From Planctomycetota bacterium (GTDB taxonomy: Bacteria > Planctomycetota > Phycisphaerae > Tepidisphaerales > Tepidisphaeraceae), in the NCBI GenBank assembly GCA_023417885.1, contig JAEZED010000212.1:1-23384 (forward strand): DNA of 23,384 nucleotides, read 5' to 3'. Shown piece after piece: positions 1-6,240 of this stretch (positions are counted from its first letter, which is position 1; each line of letters starts with the position of its first letter). The position numbers and the translations under genes are program-made. The notes under the pieces were generated by a model. The model worked only from the letters and a program-made list of their open reading frames with translations, searched no databases and was not told the origin of the DNA.

Positions 1-64
1 CCCGGGGCGGCGGCCCCCCCCGGGGCCTCGGGGGATCGACGAGGCGCGGCGGGGGTAGCGCCGC

Positions 65-1735
65 TTACGCGGGAATGATGGGAGACTCGGCGGGCTCTTC
101 GGCGGCGAGCGCCTCGGCGGCAAGGGCTGCGGCCTCGGCCTCCTGGTGCATGCGCCAGAGGACCCAGAGGCTGCTGAGGCCGACGTAGAGGTAGCCGAAG
201 GCGAAGATGAGCAGGAAGGGAACGCTCGCGGTCGCGTAGTTGTACTTGATCGAGATGAAGATGTAGCAGCTCATGTATGCGCCGAACGCGATCTCGATGA
301 TCGGCAGCATGAGCTTGTTCAGCGTCCAGATGTTGCTCTTGCGCGGGCCGGCAACGCCGGCGGCCGCGCGGCGCTCGATCGTGTCACGCAGGTTGTCGGT
401 GATGAAGCGCGAGCGCACCGCCCCGCTCGTGGCGTACTTCGGCGTCCGCACGAACTCGTTGCGGACGTGCTGGCCTCCCTTGCGGTACTGCCGGCGCGTC
501 CAGAACGCCTCGATCACCGCGCGCGTGTTGTTGATCGACAGCCCGACGCCCAGTGCCATGATGAACGGCAGGTAGGCGATCGTCTTCCAGCCCGTCTTGC
601 GGCCGAACAACTCGGCCTGGGCGAAGACGAAGAAGGTGCTGGCCGAGCAGGTGGCCAGCACGAACAGCGTCAGCCCGAAGAGCCAGTGGGCCAGCGGGTG
701 GTCCTTGAGCGGCGCCTCGGCGAGGATGAACGCCGGGTACATCATCAGCGTCAGGACCACCATCAGGGGGTAGACGACGGTGTTCGTCAGGTGGAAGAAC
801 GCCTCGCTCTTGATGCTGTAGGGCAGCGTCCGGCTCTTAAGGATGCGCGGGAGCAGCTTGATCGCCGTCTGCATCGAGCCCTTCGTCCACCGGTGAGCCT
901 GCTGCTTGAAGGCGATCATCTCCGGCGGAAGCTCGGCCGGCGCCGCGAACTGGGGCAGGTAGACGAACTGCCACCCCTTCAGCTGCGCGCGGTAGGAGAG
1001 ATCGAGGTCCTCCGTGAGCGTGTCGTGCTGCCAGCCGCCCGCGTCATCGATGGTGTTCCTGCGCCAGACGCCGGCGGTTCCGTTGAAGTGCATGAACCGC
1101 CCGCTGCGGTTGCGCGCGGTGTGCTCGATGACGAAGTGCCCGTCCAGGAAAATCGCCTGCCCCTTGGTCAGCAGGCTCGCGTCGCGATTCAGGTGATCCC
1201 ACCGCACCTGCACCATGCCGACCTGCTCGTCGGTGAAATGCGGGATGACGTTGTAGAGCAGGTCCGCCGGCGGAACGAAGTCGGCGTCGAAAATCGCGAT
1301 GAACTCGCCCGTTGCCTGCTTCATCCCCTCGGCCAGCGCACCCGCCTTATAACCCGTCCGGTCGGTGCGGTGCAGATACTTGATGTCGACCCCGCGCTCC
1401 TGCCAGCGTTGGACCGCCTCCTCGGCGATCAGCCGGGAGTGATCCGTCGAGTCGTCGAGCACCTGGATCTCCAGCCGGTCGCGCGGCCAATCGAGCCCGC
1501 AGGCGGCTTCGATGATCCGCTCGGCGACCAGATCCTCGTTGAACATCGGCAGCTGCACCGTGACGCGGGGGAGCGTCTCCAGGTGCTGGGCCGGCTTGTG
1601 CACGCGGTTGCGGTGCTTGCAATAGAGGTAGACCAGGACGTAGCGGTGCAGGCCGTAGATCGCAACCGCGATCAGCACCAGCAGGTAGCCCGCCAGGGTG
1701 CCGTAGACGAAGAGGTTGCTGATCCAGGGAGGCAT
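65..1735 (-). CDS. Processive family-2 glycosyltransferase, CslA/cellulose-synthase-like, membrane-bound
   Basis: 556 residues. It probably polymerises a hexose (glucan or mannan type) from a nucleotide sugar at the inner membrane. Visible GT2 signatures are DDSTD at 94–98, the FDADF metal-binding motif around 149–153, TEDLD at 241–245 and QQAHRW at 278–283, the QxxRW motif of processive enzymes. The QLPMFNE stretch near 61–67 and FNGTAGVWR near 217–225 resemble plant CslA mannan synthases and their bacterial relatives. One membrane segment precedes the catalytic domain (about 9–36). Several follow it (about 316–338, 350–373, 383–405, 472–495, 503–527), and the C-terminus is Ala/Glu-rich. The ATG is the only reasonable start but has no clear Shine-Dalgarno sequence. 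The gene lies beyond the rplQ terminator and appears to be transcribed alone. The product sugar cannot be read from sequence. Confidence 0.9.
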   Translation of the reverse strand: MPPWISNLFVYGTLAGYLLVLIAVAIYGLHRYVLVYLYCKHRNRVHKPAQHLETLPRVTVQLPMFNEDLVAERIIEAACGLDWPRDRLEIQVLDDSTDHSRLIAEEAVQRWQERGVDIKYLHRTDRTGYKAGALAEGMKQATGEFIAIFDADFVPPADLLYNVIPHFTDEQVGMVQVRWDHLNRDASLLTKGQAIFLDGHFVIEHTARNRSGRFMHFNGTAGVWRRNTIDDAGGWQHDTLTEDLDLSYRAQLKGWQFVYLPQFAAPAELPPEMIAFKQQAHRWTKGSMQTAIKLLPRILKSRTLPYSIKSEAFFHLTNTVVYPLMVVLTLMMYPAFILAEAPLKDHPLAHWLFGLTLFVLATCSASTFFVFAQAELFGRKTGWKTIAYLPFIMALGVGLSINNTRAVIEAFWTRRQYRKGGQHVRNEFVRTPKYATSGAVRSRFITDNLRDTIERRAAAGVAGPRKSNIWTLNKLMLPIIEIAFGAYMSCYIFISIKYNYATASVPFLLIFAFGYLYVGLSSLWVLWRMHQEAEAAALAAEALAAEEPAESPIIPA

Positions 1736-2042
1736 AAGAGCGATTTCAGTTCAAACGGGCTGACGCATCCGGCGCCGGAGGCGCCGGGCAAAATGACTCT
1801 CGACGCGGAGGCGATCCATCGCGACGCCGCGCCGGGATCCGGATGCGTGTAGTCAGACACCCCTGGGGCCGGTCCGTCGGTCCCTGATGCAGCCGGAAGA
1901 CGAGGATGCTAAGCACGGAGGCATCCGAGTCAACCAAACACCGCTCACATCGCAAGTTACACGCGATGTCCCGGAAAAGTGCGATACACACGCTTCCCGT
2001 GCAATCCGGCATCTTCACCCGGAAAGACCGGCGAAGCGAGTG
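1736..2042 (-). other. Leader/intergenic region upstream of the glycosyltransferase
   Basis: About 307 nt without a gene between the rplQ terminator and the glycosyltransferase start. It holds the candidate promoter at 1906–1933. It also holds a long-range 9-bp inverted repeat, CGCATCCGG at 1764–1772 with CCGGATGCG at 1839–1847. Inside this is a tight hairpin CCGGCGCC-GGA-GGCGCCGG at about 1769–1787. These would lie in a 5' leader of about 160 nt. No T-tract follows, so it does not look like a terminator. No peptide-coding frame is convincing. Confidence 0.4.
1906..1933 (-). promoter_or_regulatory. Candidate sigma70-type promoter for the glycosyltransferase
   Basis: On the minus strand TTGACT (1928–1933) is followed after 16 nt by TAGCAT (1906–1911). 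The −35 box matches 5/6 and the −10 box 4/6. Transcription would start near 1899, about 165 nt before the start codon. It lies just downstream of the preceding operon's terminator, where a new promoter is expected. Called by eye only. Confidence 0.4.
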
Positions 2043-2079
2043 AAAAAAAAGACCGCGGCCGCCGGAGGCGGTCGCGGTC
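2043..2079 (-). terminator. Intrinsic terminator at the end of the ribosomal cluster
   Basis: Read on the minus strand, a 13-bp GC-rich stem (one A·C mismatch) with the 3-nt loop TCC occupies 2051–2079 and is followed directly by eight T residues (2050–2043). It begins 34 nt after the rplQ stop codon. The plus strand has no T-tract after the hairpin, so it works in the rplQ direction only. This is the best terminator in the window. Confidence 0.93.
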
Positions 2080-2113
2080 ACTTGCCTGAATGGGCTTTGC
2101 GCACCGGGAATGC

Positions 2114-2683
2114 TCAGGCCCCGGCCTGTTCGGTCTCGGCCTCGCCGGCGGCAGCCTTGGCCGTACGCTCGCCCTTGAGCGACTTGCGGGCGAACTGGAA
2201 CCGGCGCTCGTTGCGCTTGCGGCGCAGGCCGCGCGACTTGCGGGCGCTGCCGCTGGGGCCGCCCTCGCTCTCGTCTCCCAGGAGCTGGAGGAGAACCAGG
2301 TCGCCCCCGTCGCCGATGCGGAACTCGGGGAGCTTGATGATCCGGGTGTACCCGCCCTGCCGGTCGGCGAAGCGCGGGGCGATCTCGTCGAACAGCTTCT
2401 GCACGACGGTCCGCTCGTTCCCCTTCTCGTTGAGGATGAACTCCTGCTCCTCGTCGGTCAGTCGCCGATCCTGGAGGTAGGCGATGACCTGCCGGCGGGC
2501 GTGGAGCGTCCCCTGCTTGGCGAGCGTGATCAGCTTCTCGGCGAAGGGCTGCACTTCCAGGGCGCGGGGGAGCGTCGTGCGCACCTTGCCGTGCTCGAGA
2601 AGCGACTGGGTCATGTTGCGGCGCAGGGCCTTGCGGTGCTCCGTGTCCCGCGAAAGCTGGCGGCCGGCTCGTTTGTGACGCAT
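2114..2683 (-). CDS. rplQ: 50S ribosomal protein L17 with C-terminal extension
   Basis: 189 residues, against about 117–127 for typical L17. The L17 core is clear: MRHKRAGRQLSRDTEHRKAL at the N-terminus, the NMTQSLLEHGKVRTTLPRA region at 23–41, and conservation to about residue 120. L17 binds 23S rRNA near the peptide exit tunnel. From about 136 a tail of roughly 55 residues follows, first basic (RKSRGLRRKRNERR, 148–161) and then Ala/Glu-rich. It is probably disordered. This is the last gene of the cluster, 91 nt after rpoA, and is followed by a strong terminator. No good Shine-Dalgarno precedes the ATG. The upstream gap is filled by a large hairpin, so the gene may depend on translational coupling to rpoA (inference). 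Confidence 0.97.
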   Translation of the reverse strand: MRHKRAGRQLSRDTEHRKALRRNMTQSLLEHGKVRTTLPRALEVQPFAEKLITLAKQGTLHARRQVIAYLQDRRLTDEEQEFILNEKGNERTVVQKLFDEIAPRFADRQGGYTRIIKLPEFRIGDGGDLVLLQLLGDESEGGPSGSARKSRGLRRKRNERRFQFARKSLKGERTAKAAAGEAETEQAGA

Positions 2684-2690
2684 GTCAGAA

Positions 2691-2771
2691 GTCCGTTGTC
2701 AGATGGTCGGTGTTGTGGATCGTGACTCGCACTCGTGCCGCCGCCCCGGCGCGGGGCGGCGGACAACGGAC
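2691..2771 (-). repeat. Two-tier inverted repeat filling the rpoA–rplQ gap
   Basis: The outer arms GTCCGTTGTC (2691–2700) and GACAACGGAC (2762–2771) are perfect 10-bp complements. Inside them lies a perfect 11-bp GC stem, 2738–2748 with 2752–2762, around a 3-nt loop. The outer arms start 3 nt after the rpoA stop and end 7 nt before the rplQ start. There is no T-run, so it is not an ordinary terminator. It could be a processing site, a 3'-end stabiliser or a coupling structure. Confidence 0.75.
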
Positions 2772-2774
2772 GCT

Positions 2775-3878
2775 TCAGGCTTCCTCGCCCGCGCCCACTT
2801 CCTCTTCCTCGGGCATGGTGAAGCTCTCCATCGCCGGCGCCTGCCCGCGCTGGATCGCGTCCAGGTCCATCCCGAGCGACAGCCCCATGTCCGCCAGGCG
2901 GCGCTTCACTTCGCGCAGGCTGGTCTTGCCAAAGCTGCGAACCTTCAGCAGGTCCTGGTCGTTCTTCGTGACCAGTTCGCGCACCGTGTTGATCCGGGCC
3001 GACTCCAGGCAGTTGTTCGCCCGGACGGACAGGTCCAGCTCCTGGACCGTCATGTTCAGCTTCTGCTCCAGATCCGGATCGACCGCCGCGGCACTCACCT
3101 GTGCGGCGCTGGACTGCTGGAGCCGCTGCACCGCCGTCTCCGCGGCGAGCTGGTCGCCCAGTTCGAAGTACTGCACGAACGGGTTGAGGTGCTTGCGGAG
3201 GATCTTGCCCGCCTCCACGACCGCCATCTCCGGGCTCACCGTGCCGTCGGTCCAGACCTCCAGCACCAGCCGGTCGTAGTCGGTGCGCTGGCCGACGCGG
3301 GCCGCTTCCGTCTGGTAGCGGACCCGGGTGACCGGGGAGTAGTTGGAGTCGACCTGGATGACGCCCGCCTCGGTCTCGCCGCGCTCGCCGGCGATCTCGA
3401 GGTTCTCCCGGTCGGTGTGGTAGCCGCGCCCCTTGGCGACGCGAAGGGTCATCTCGAACGGCACATCCTCGGTGAGGGTGGCCAGGACGAGGTCCTTGTT
3501 CAGGATCTCGACGCCGTTGGGACACTCGATCTGCCCCGCGGTCACCTCGCCGGCCTTGCTGACCGAGAGGCTGATCTCCTGGGGCTCGTCCGGCTCCATC
3601 TTCACGACCAGGGCCTTGACGTTCAGGACGATGTCCGTCACGTCCTCCATCACCCCGGGAATGCTGGAAAACTCGTGATCAGCCCCACGCAGCTTGATGC
3701 CGGTGACCGCCGCCCCCTCGATCGCCGAGAGCAGGATGCGCCGCAGCGAGTTGCCGACGGTAGTGCCAAAGCCGCGCTCGAAGGGCTCGGCGGTGAATCG
3801 GCCGTAATTCTCGTTGGACACGTTCCGGTCCAGCTCGACACGTCCGGGAAGCTCGAGGCCACGCCAACGAATACGCAT
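2775..3878 (-). CDS. rpoA: DNA-directed RNA polymerase alpha subunit
   Basis: 367 residues, somewhat longer than the usual 310–340. The N-terminal assembly domain (about 1–240) has the signature GTTVGNSLRRILLSAIEG at 38–55. The C-terminal DNA-binding domain (about 270–345) includes LDLSVRANNCL, where R286 corresponds to E. coli R265, which contacts UP elements, and ends with MGLSLGMDL. The interdomain linker is Gln/Ala-rich (about 243–268). An acidic tail containing EEEE closes the protein. Alpha dimerises to nucleate RNA polymerase assembly and contacts promoters and activators. The start MRIRWRGLELP is preceded by AGGAG at a good distance. rpsD, which often lies just upstream, is absent, leaving a gap of 249 nt after rpsK. 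Confidence 0.98.
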   Translation of the reverse strand: MRIRWRGLELPGRVELDRNVSNENYGRFTAEPFERGFGTTVGNSLRRILLSAIEGAAVTGIKLRGADHEFSSIPGVMEDVTDIVLNVKALVVKMEPDEPQEISLSVSKAGEVTAGQIECPNGVEILNKDLVLATLTEDVPFEMTLRVAKGRGYHTDRENLEIAGERGETEAGVIQVDSNYSPVTRVRYQTEAARVGQRTDYDRLVLEVWTDGTVSPEMAVVEAGKILRKHLNPFVQYFELGDQLAAETAVQRLQQSSAAQVSAAAVDPDLEQKLNMTVQELDLSVRANNCLESARINTVRELVTKNDQDLLKVRSFGKTSLREVKRRLADMGLSLGMDLDAIQRGQAPAMESFTMPEEEEVGAGEEA

Positions 3879-4127
3879 GGGATGCTCCTGCTGCTGAGGG
3901 TTGGGGTTTGCAGTCGTCGCCGTCCGGATCGCGGGAGGTTGCCGCCCTCACCGTTGAGGGCCATCTGTCTCCCACCTCGCCGAATCGGTCTCTTGCCGGC
4001 CCGAGGCCCGTTGCTCACGGGCTCGTGCCAATGTTGATTTCCCACGCCGGGTGGGTGATCGTCCTGCTGACTGAGGCGCTGCCAGAGCGACCCGCGCCGC
4101 CCACGGCCGCAGTCGTCATGCCGATCG
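3879..4127 (-). other. Long rpsK–rpoA intergenic leader with two hairpins
   Basis: 249 nt where rpsD (S4) sits in many bacteria. I see no trace of an S4 coding frame. Two stems can be drawn. One is a perfect 7-bp stem, GCCCTCA with TGAGGGC at 3944–3961, with a 4-nt loop. The other is at 4003–4024, GAGGCCCGT with ACGGGCTC around TGCTC, with one bulge. Neither has a T-tract. The rpoA Shine-Dalgarno (AGGAG) lies at the 3' end. I could not identify a convincing promoter here. Confidence 0.45.
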
Positions 4128-4526
4128 CTACACGCGGCGCTTCTTGGGCGGGCGGCAGCCGTTGTGGGGCAGCGGGGTCACGTCCTCGATCCCCAGCACG
4201 CGCAGGCCGGCGTTCTGGAGATTCAGGACGGCCTGCTCGCGGCCGGCCCCGGGGCCCTGCACACGAACTTCGACTTCCTGGAGCCCCTGCCGCTTGGCCT
4301 CGTTGCCCGCGCGCTCCGCGGCGCGGCCTGCGGCGAACGGGGTGCTCTTGCGGGCGCCCTTGAAGCCGACGGCGCCAGCGCTGGCCCAGGAGATGGTCTC
4401 GCCGCCCATGTCGGTGATGGTGACGATCGTGTTGTTGAAGGTCGCCTTGATGTGGGCGATCCCGCGGGTCACGCCGCGGCGCACCTTGCGCTTCGTGGCG
4501 CCCTTGGCGGATGCTGTCTTGGCCAT
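4128..4526 (-). CDS. rpsK: 30S ribosomal protein S11
   Basis: 132 residues, normal length. The family core is obvious: GIAHIKATFNNTIVTITDMGG (24–44), the segment around GARKSTPFAAG, and the C-terminal DVTPLPHNGCRPPKKRRV. S11 lies on the platform of the small subunit and contacts 16S rRNA near the mRNA exit. AGGAGA precedes the ATG with a spacer of about nine bases. The gene follows rpsM, as in the classical alpha operon, but across 129 nt that hold an inverted repeat. rpsD does not follow. Confidence 0.98.
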   Translation of the reverse strand: MAKTASAKGATKRKVRRGVTRGIAHIKATFNNTIVTITDMGGETISWASAGAVGFKGARKSTPFAAGRAAERAGNEAKRQGLQEVEVRVQGPGAGREQAVLNLQNAGLRVLGIEDVTPLPHNGCRPPKKRRV

Positions 4527-4584
4527 GTAGTGGTGTCTCCTGACGGTTCGACGGGCCGTGTGGCCCTAGCCGTGATTCGGAAAG

Positions 4585-4646
4585 GATGAAGGCTGAAGGA
4601 GGAAGAAGAAAGTGCCGATTCCGGCCTTCCTCCTTCAGCCCTCATC
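4585..4646 (-). repeat. REP-like inverted repeat in the rpsM–rpsK gap
   Basis: Arms of 21 nt at 4585–4605 and 4626–4646 are complementary except at one position and enclose a 20-nt loop. The arm reads GATGAAGGCTGAAGGAGGAAG on the plus strand. On the transcribed strand it shows pyrimidine-rich heptads such as TTCAGCC and TTCATCC. It begins 9 nt after the rpsM stop codon. The composition is unlike the flanking ribosomal genes, which suggests a dispersed palindromic element. Copy number elsewhere cannot be seen here. Confidence 0.75.
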
Positions 4647-4655
4647 TCTGGTCCC

Positions 4656-5030
4656 TTACTTCGCGCCCTTCTTGCCGGCCACCGTCTTGCGGGGGCCCTT
4701 GCGCGTGCGGGCGTTGGACTGCGTGCGCTGCCCGCGAACGGGCAGGCCCTTGCGGTGACGAAGGCCGCGGTAGCTGCCGATGTCACGCAGGCGGGCCACG
4801 TTCTGCTGAACCTGACGCCGGAGCACGCCCTCCACGGGGTACTCCCGGTCGATCACGCCCGCGATGTGGGCGATCTCGTCCTCGGTCAGGTCGCTGGCGC
4901 GCTTCTGCGGATCGACCTCCGCCTTCTTGCACACCTCCAGCGCGTTGCTCGGGCCGATCCCGTACAGGTAGCGCAGGCTGATGTGAACCTTCTTGTTGTT
5001 CGGAATGTCGACGCCGGCAACGCGTGGCAT
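4656..5030 (-). CDS. rpsM: 30S ribosomal protein S13
   Basis: 124 residues, full length. It starts MPRVAGVDIPNNKKVHISLR, the canonical S13 opening. It continues with the helix-two-turn-helix-like region YLYGIGPSNALEVC and the basic tail GLRHRKGLPVRGQRTQSNAR, which reaches towards the P-site tRNA. S13 forms intersubunit bridges from the head of the 30S subunit. The chosen ATG is preceded by TGGAGACACC, and the upstream in-frame extension does not resemble S13. It follows rpmJ by 97 nt, in the usual rpmJ–rpsM–rpsK order. Confidence 0.98.
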   Translation of the reverse strand: MPRVAGVDIPNNKKVHISLRYLYGIGPSNALEVCKKAEVDPQKRASDLTEDEIAHIAGVIDREYPVEGVLRRQVQQNVARLRDIGSYRGLRHRKGLPVRGQRTQSNARTRKGPRKTVAGKKGAK

Positions 5031-5076
5031 GGTGTCTCCAGGAAGATTGGCCGGAACCCGCAGGCGGTAGCCTCGT

Positions 5077-5105
5077 GCCGGATGCGGCCCTTGCGGCCAC
5101 CCGGC
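5077..5105 (-). other. Intercistronic stem-loop between rpmJ and rpsM
   Basis: On the minus strand RNA, GCCGG then GUGGCC pair with GGCCGC and CCGGC across a GCAAG loop, with an AU bulge. This gives 11 base pairs including one U·G. The U·G is A/C on the opposite strand, so the fold favours the sense RNA. No T-tract follows. Confidence 0.45.
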
Positions 5106-5127
5106 TGACGCTTCCCACCCGCGTCCC

Positions 5128-5241
5128 TCAGCCCTGCTTCTGCTTGTGCTTGGGGTTCGTGCAGATAACGCGCACCGTCCCCTTGCGGCGGACGATCTTG
5201 CAGTTCTCACATATACGCTTGACGCTGGCTCGCACCTTCAT
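5128..5241 (-). CDS. rpmJ: 50S ribosomal protein L36, zinc-binding type
   Basis: 37 residues. The protein starts MKVRASVKRICENCKIVRR and ends NPKHKQKQG. The zinc ribbon ligands C11, C14, C27 and H32 are all present, making this the C+ form of L36. L36 packs against 23S rRNA in the large subunit. The ATG at 5241 is preceded by GGAGG at good spacing. It heads the block rpmJ–rpsM–rpsK, as expected, but infA, which normally sits just before it, is missing from the 161-nt gap after map. That gap instead holds a candidate promoter and a 12-bp leader hairpin. Confidence 0.96.
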   Translation of the reverse strand: MKVRASVKRICENCKIVRRKGTVRVICTNPKHKQKQG

Positions 5242-5282
5242 GGCGGGCCTCCGTCGGCTTAACTCTTACTCGTATGAGCAAA

Positions 5283-5313
5283 CCGCCCGGCTCAAGCCGT
5301 ATGAGCCGGACGG
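5283..5313 (-). promoter_or_regulatory. 5'-leader hairpin upstream of rpmJ
   Basis: On the minus strand RNA, CCGUCCGGCUCA pairs with UGAGCCGGGCGG around a 7-nt loop. This gives 12 continuous base pairs with one U·G wobble. The wobble is a C/A mismatch in the plus-strand sense, so the stem suits the rpmJ transcript. It starts at about the predicted +1 of the adjacent promoter. The 9-mer CGTATGAGC occurs at 5271–5279 and again at 5298–5306, the second copy in the stem-loop. The short TTT after the stem is too weak to call a terminator. Confidence 0.6.
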
Positions 5314-5319
5314 GATGGG

Positions 5320-5348
5320 TTTATAGGCACGGCCGGTTCCCGTTTCCA
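5320..5348 (-). promoter_or_regulatory. Candidate promoter for rpmJ–rpsM–rpsK–rpoA–rplQ
   Basis: On the minus strand TGGAAA (5343–5348) is separated by 17 nt from TATAAA (5320–5325). The boxes match the sigma70 consensus at 4/6 and 5/6 with ideal spacing. Transcription would begin near 5313. It lies in the 161-nt gap where infA is missing, so an independent alpha-operon promoter is plausible. Called by eye. Confidence 0.5.
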
Positions 5349-5402
5349 CTGGAACTGCCGGCGGAATTCGCCTCCCCACCCCGGAAAGCGACACGGAACG
5401 CC

Positions 5403-6215
5403 TTACTCCCCCTCCGGCGGGCGGCCGTCCGTCAGGACGTCCACCCCATCCTCCGTCACCGCCACGGTGTGCTCGAAGTGGCAGGCGGGCAGCCCGCTCT
5501 CGGTCACCACCGTCCACTCGTCCTCGAGAGTATCGACCGTCCGGTCGCCGATGACGACCATCGGCTCCACCGCCAGGGTCATCCCCTTGCGGAGGACGAA
5601 ATCACCCTTGAGCTGCTCCGGCGTGACGAAGTTGGGCACCTTCGGATCCTCGTGCATCGTCCTGCCGATCCCGTGCCCGACGAACTCCTGCACCACGCCG
5701 TACCCGCGGCTCTCGACGTAGTGCTGCATCACGCGGGCGATCTCGCTCCAGCGCTTGCCGGGGCGGATCAGGCTGCAGGCCAGCTCCAGGGTCTCCCGGG
5801 TCACGTTCAGCAGGGCCTGCCGGTCGTGCGGGATCTCCCCCACCCCGATGGTGATCGCGGTGTCCGCGCAGTACTCCCCGAGCTTCATCGCCAGGTCGAG
5901 GGTGACGATGTCTCCCTCCACCAGCTTGCGCGGCCCGGGGATGCCGTGCACGACCTCCTCGTTCACGCTGATGCAGCTCTCGGCGGGGTAGCCTTCGCCC
6001 GGCTTGTACGTCGGGTAGTTCTTGCTGAGTCCGACGGCCCCGATCTTCGCCAGCTCGCGCCGGCAGATGTCGTTGAGCTGCCCGGTCGTCACGCCCGGCG
6101 CGCAGGCCCTGGCCATCTCGCGCAGGATGCGGTGCGCGTGGTATCCCGTCCGCCGCATGAGCTCTATCTCGCGGCGGCTCTTGTAGATGATCATCCCGGC
6201 ATTCGGACGGAACAT
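5403..6215 (-). CDS. map: Methionine aminopeptidase, type I
   Basis: 270 residues in the longest version. It removes the initiator methionine from nascent proteins using a di-metal centre. All five metal ligands of the pita-bread fold are visible: D107 and D118 (LDLA…CADTA), H181 (GHGIGRTMHE), E217 (AVEPM) and E248 (FEHTVAV). H90 in VVHGIP matches the substrate-binding histidine. There is no N-terminal zinc-finger domain, so it is type Ia-like. The start is uncertain: 6215 gives MFRPNAG before the usual opening, while the ATG at 6194 (MIIYKSRREIELM) matches the family better. Neither has a clear Shine-Dalgarno. It follows secY by only 25 nt, with adk missing from between them, so it is probably co-transcribed with secY. 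Confidence 0.97.
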   Translation of the reverse strand: MFRPNAGMIIYKSRREIELMRRTGYHAHRILREMARACAPGVTTGQLNDICRRELAKIGAVGLSKNYPTYKPGEGYPAESCISVNEEVVHGIPGPRKLVEGDIVTLDLAMKLGEYCADTAITIGVGEIPHDRQALLNVTRETLELACSLIRPGKRWSEIARVMQHYVESRGYGVVQEFVGHGIGRTMHEDPKVPNFVTPEQLKGDFVLRKGMTLAVEPMVVIGDRTVDTLEDEWTVVTESGLPACHFEHTVAVTEDGVDVLTDGRPPEGE

Positions 6216-6240
6216 GGCTTTCGTGGAGCGGGAACTAATC

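Noticed and set aside
1..64. Very GC-rich run after the glycosyltransferase stop as a terminator
   Set aside because: Stems can be drawn between the C and G runs, but there is no T-tract on the minus strand and the window ends here.
146..1852. Long plus-strand open frame (568 codons) opposite the glycosyltransferase
   Set aside because: Codon-shadow of a GC-rich gene: the translation is repetitive in Arg, Asp, Val and Ala with no family resemblance, and the minus-strand gene has clear catalytic motifs.
3944..3961. Hairpin in the rpoA leader as a terminator
   Set aside because: A perfect 7-bp stem but no T-run follows, so it is recorded only as leader structure.
2682..4037. Plus-strand open frame of 451 codons opposite rpoA
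   Set aside because: Antisense shadow of rpoA, and composition (His, Leu, Arg, Asp) is typical of high-GC antisense frames.
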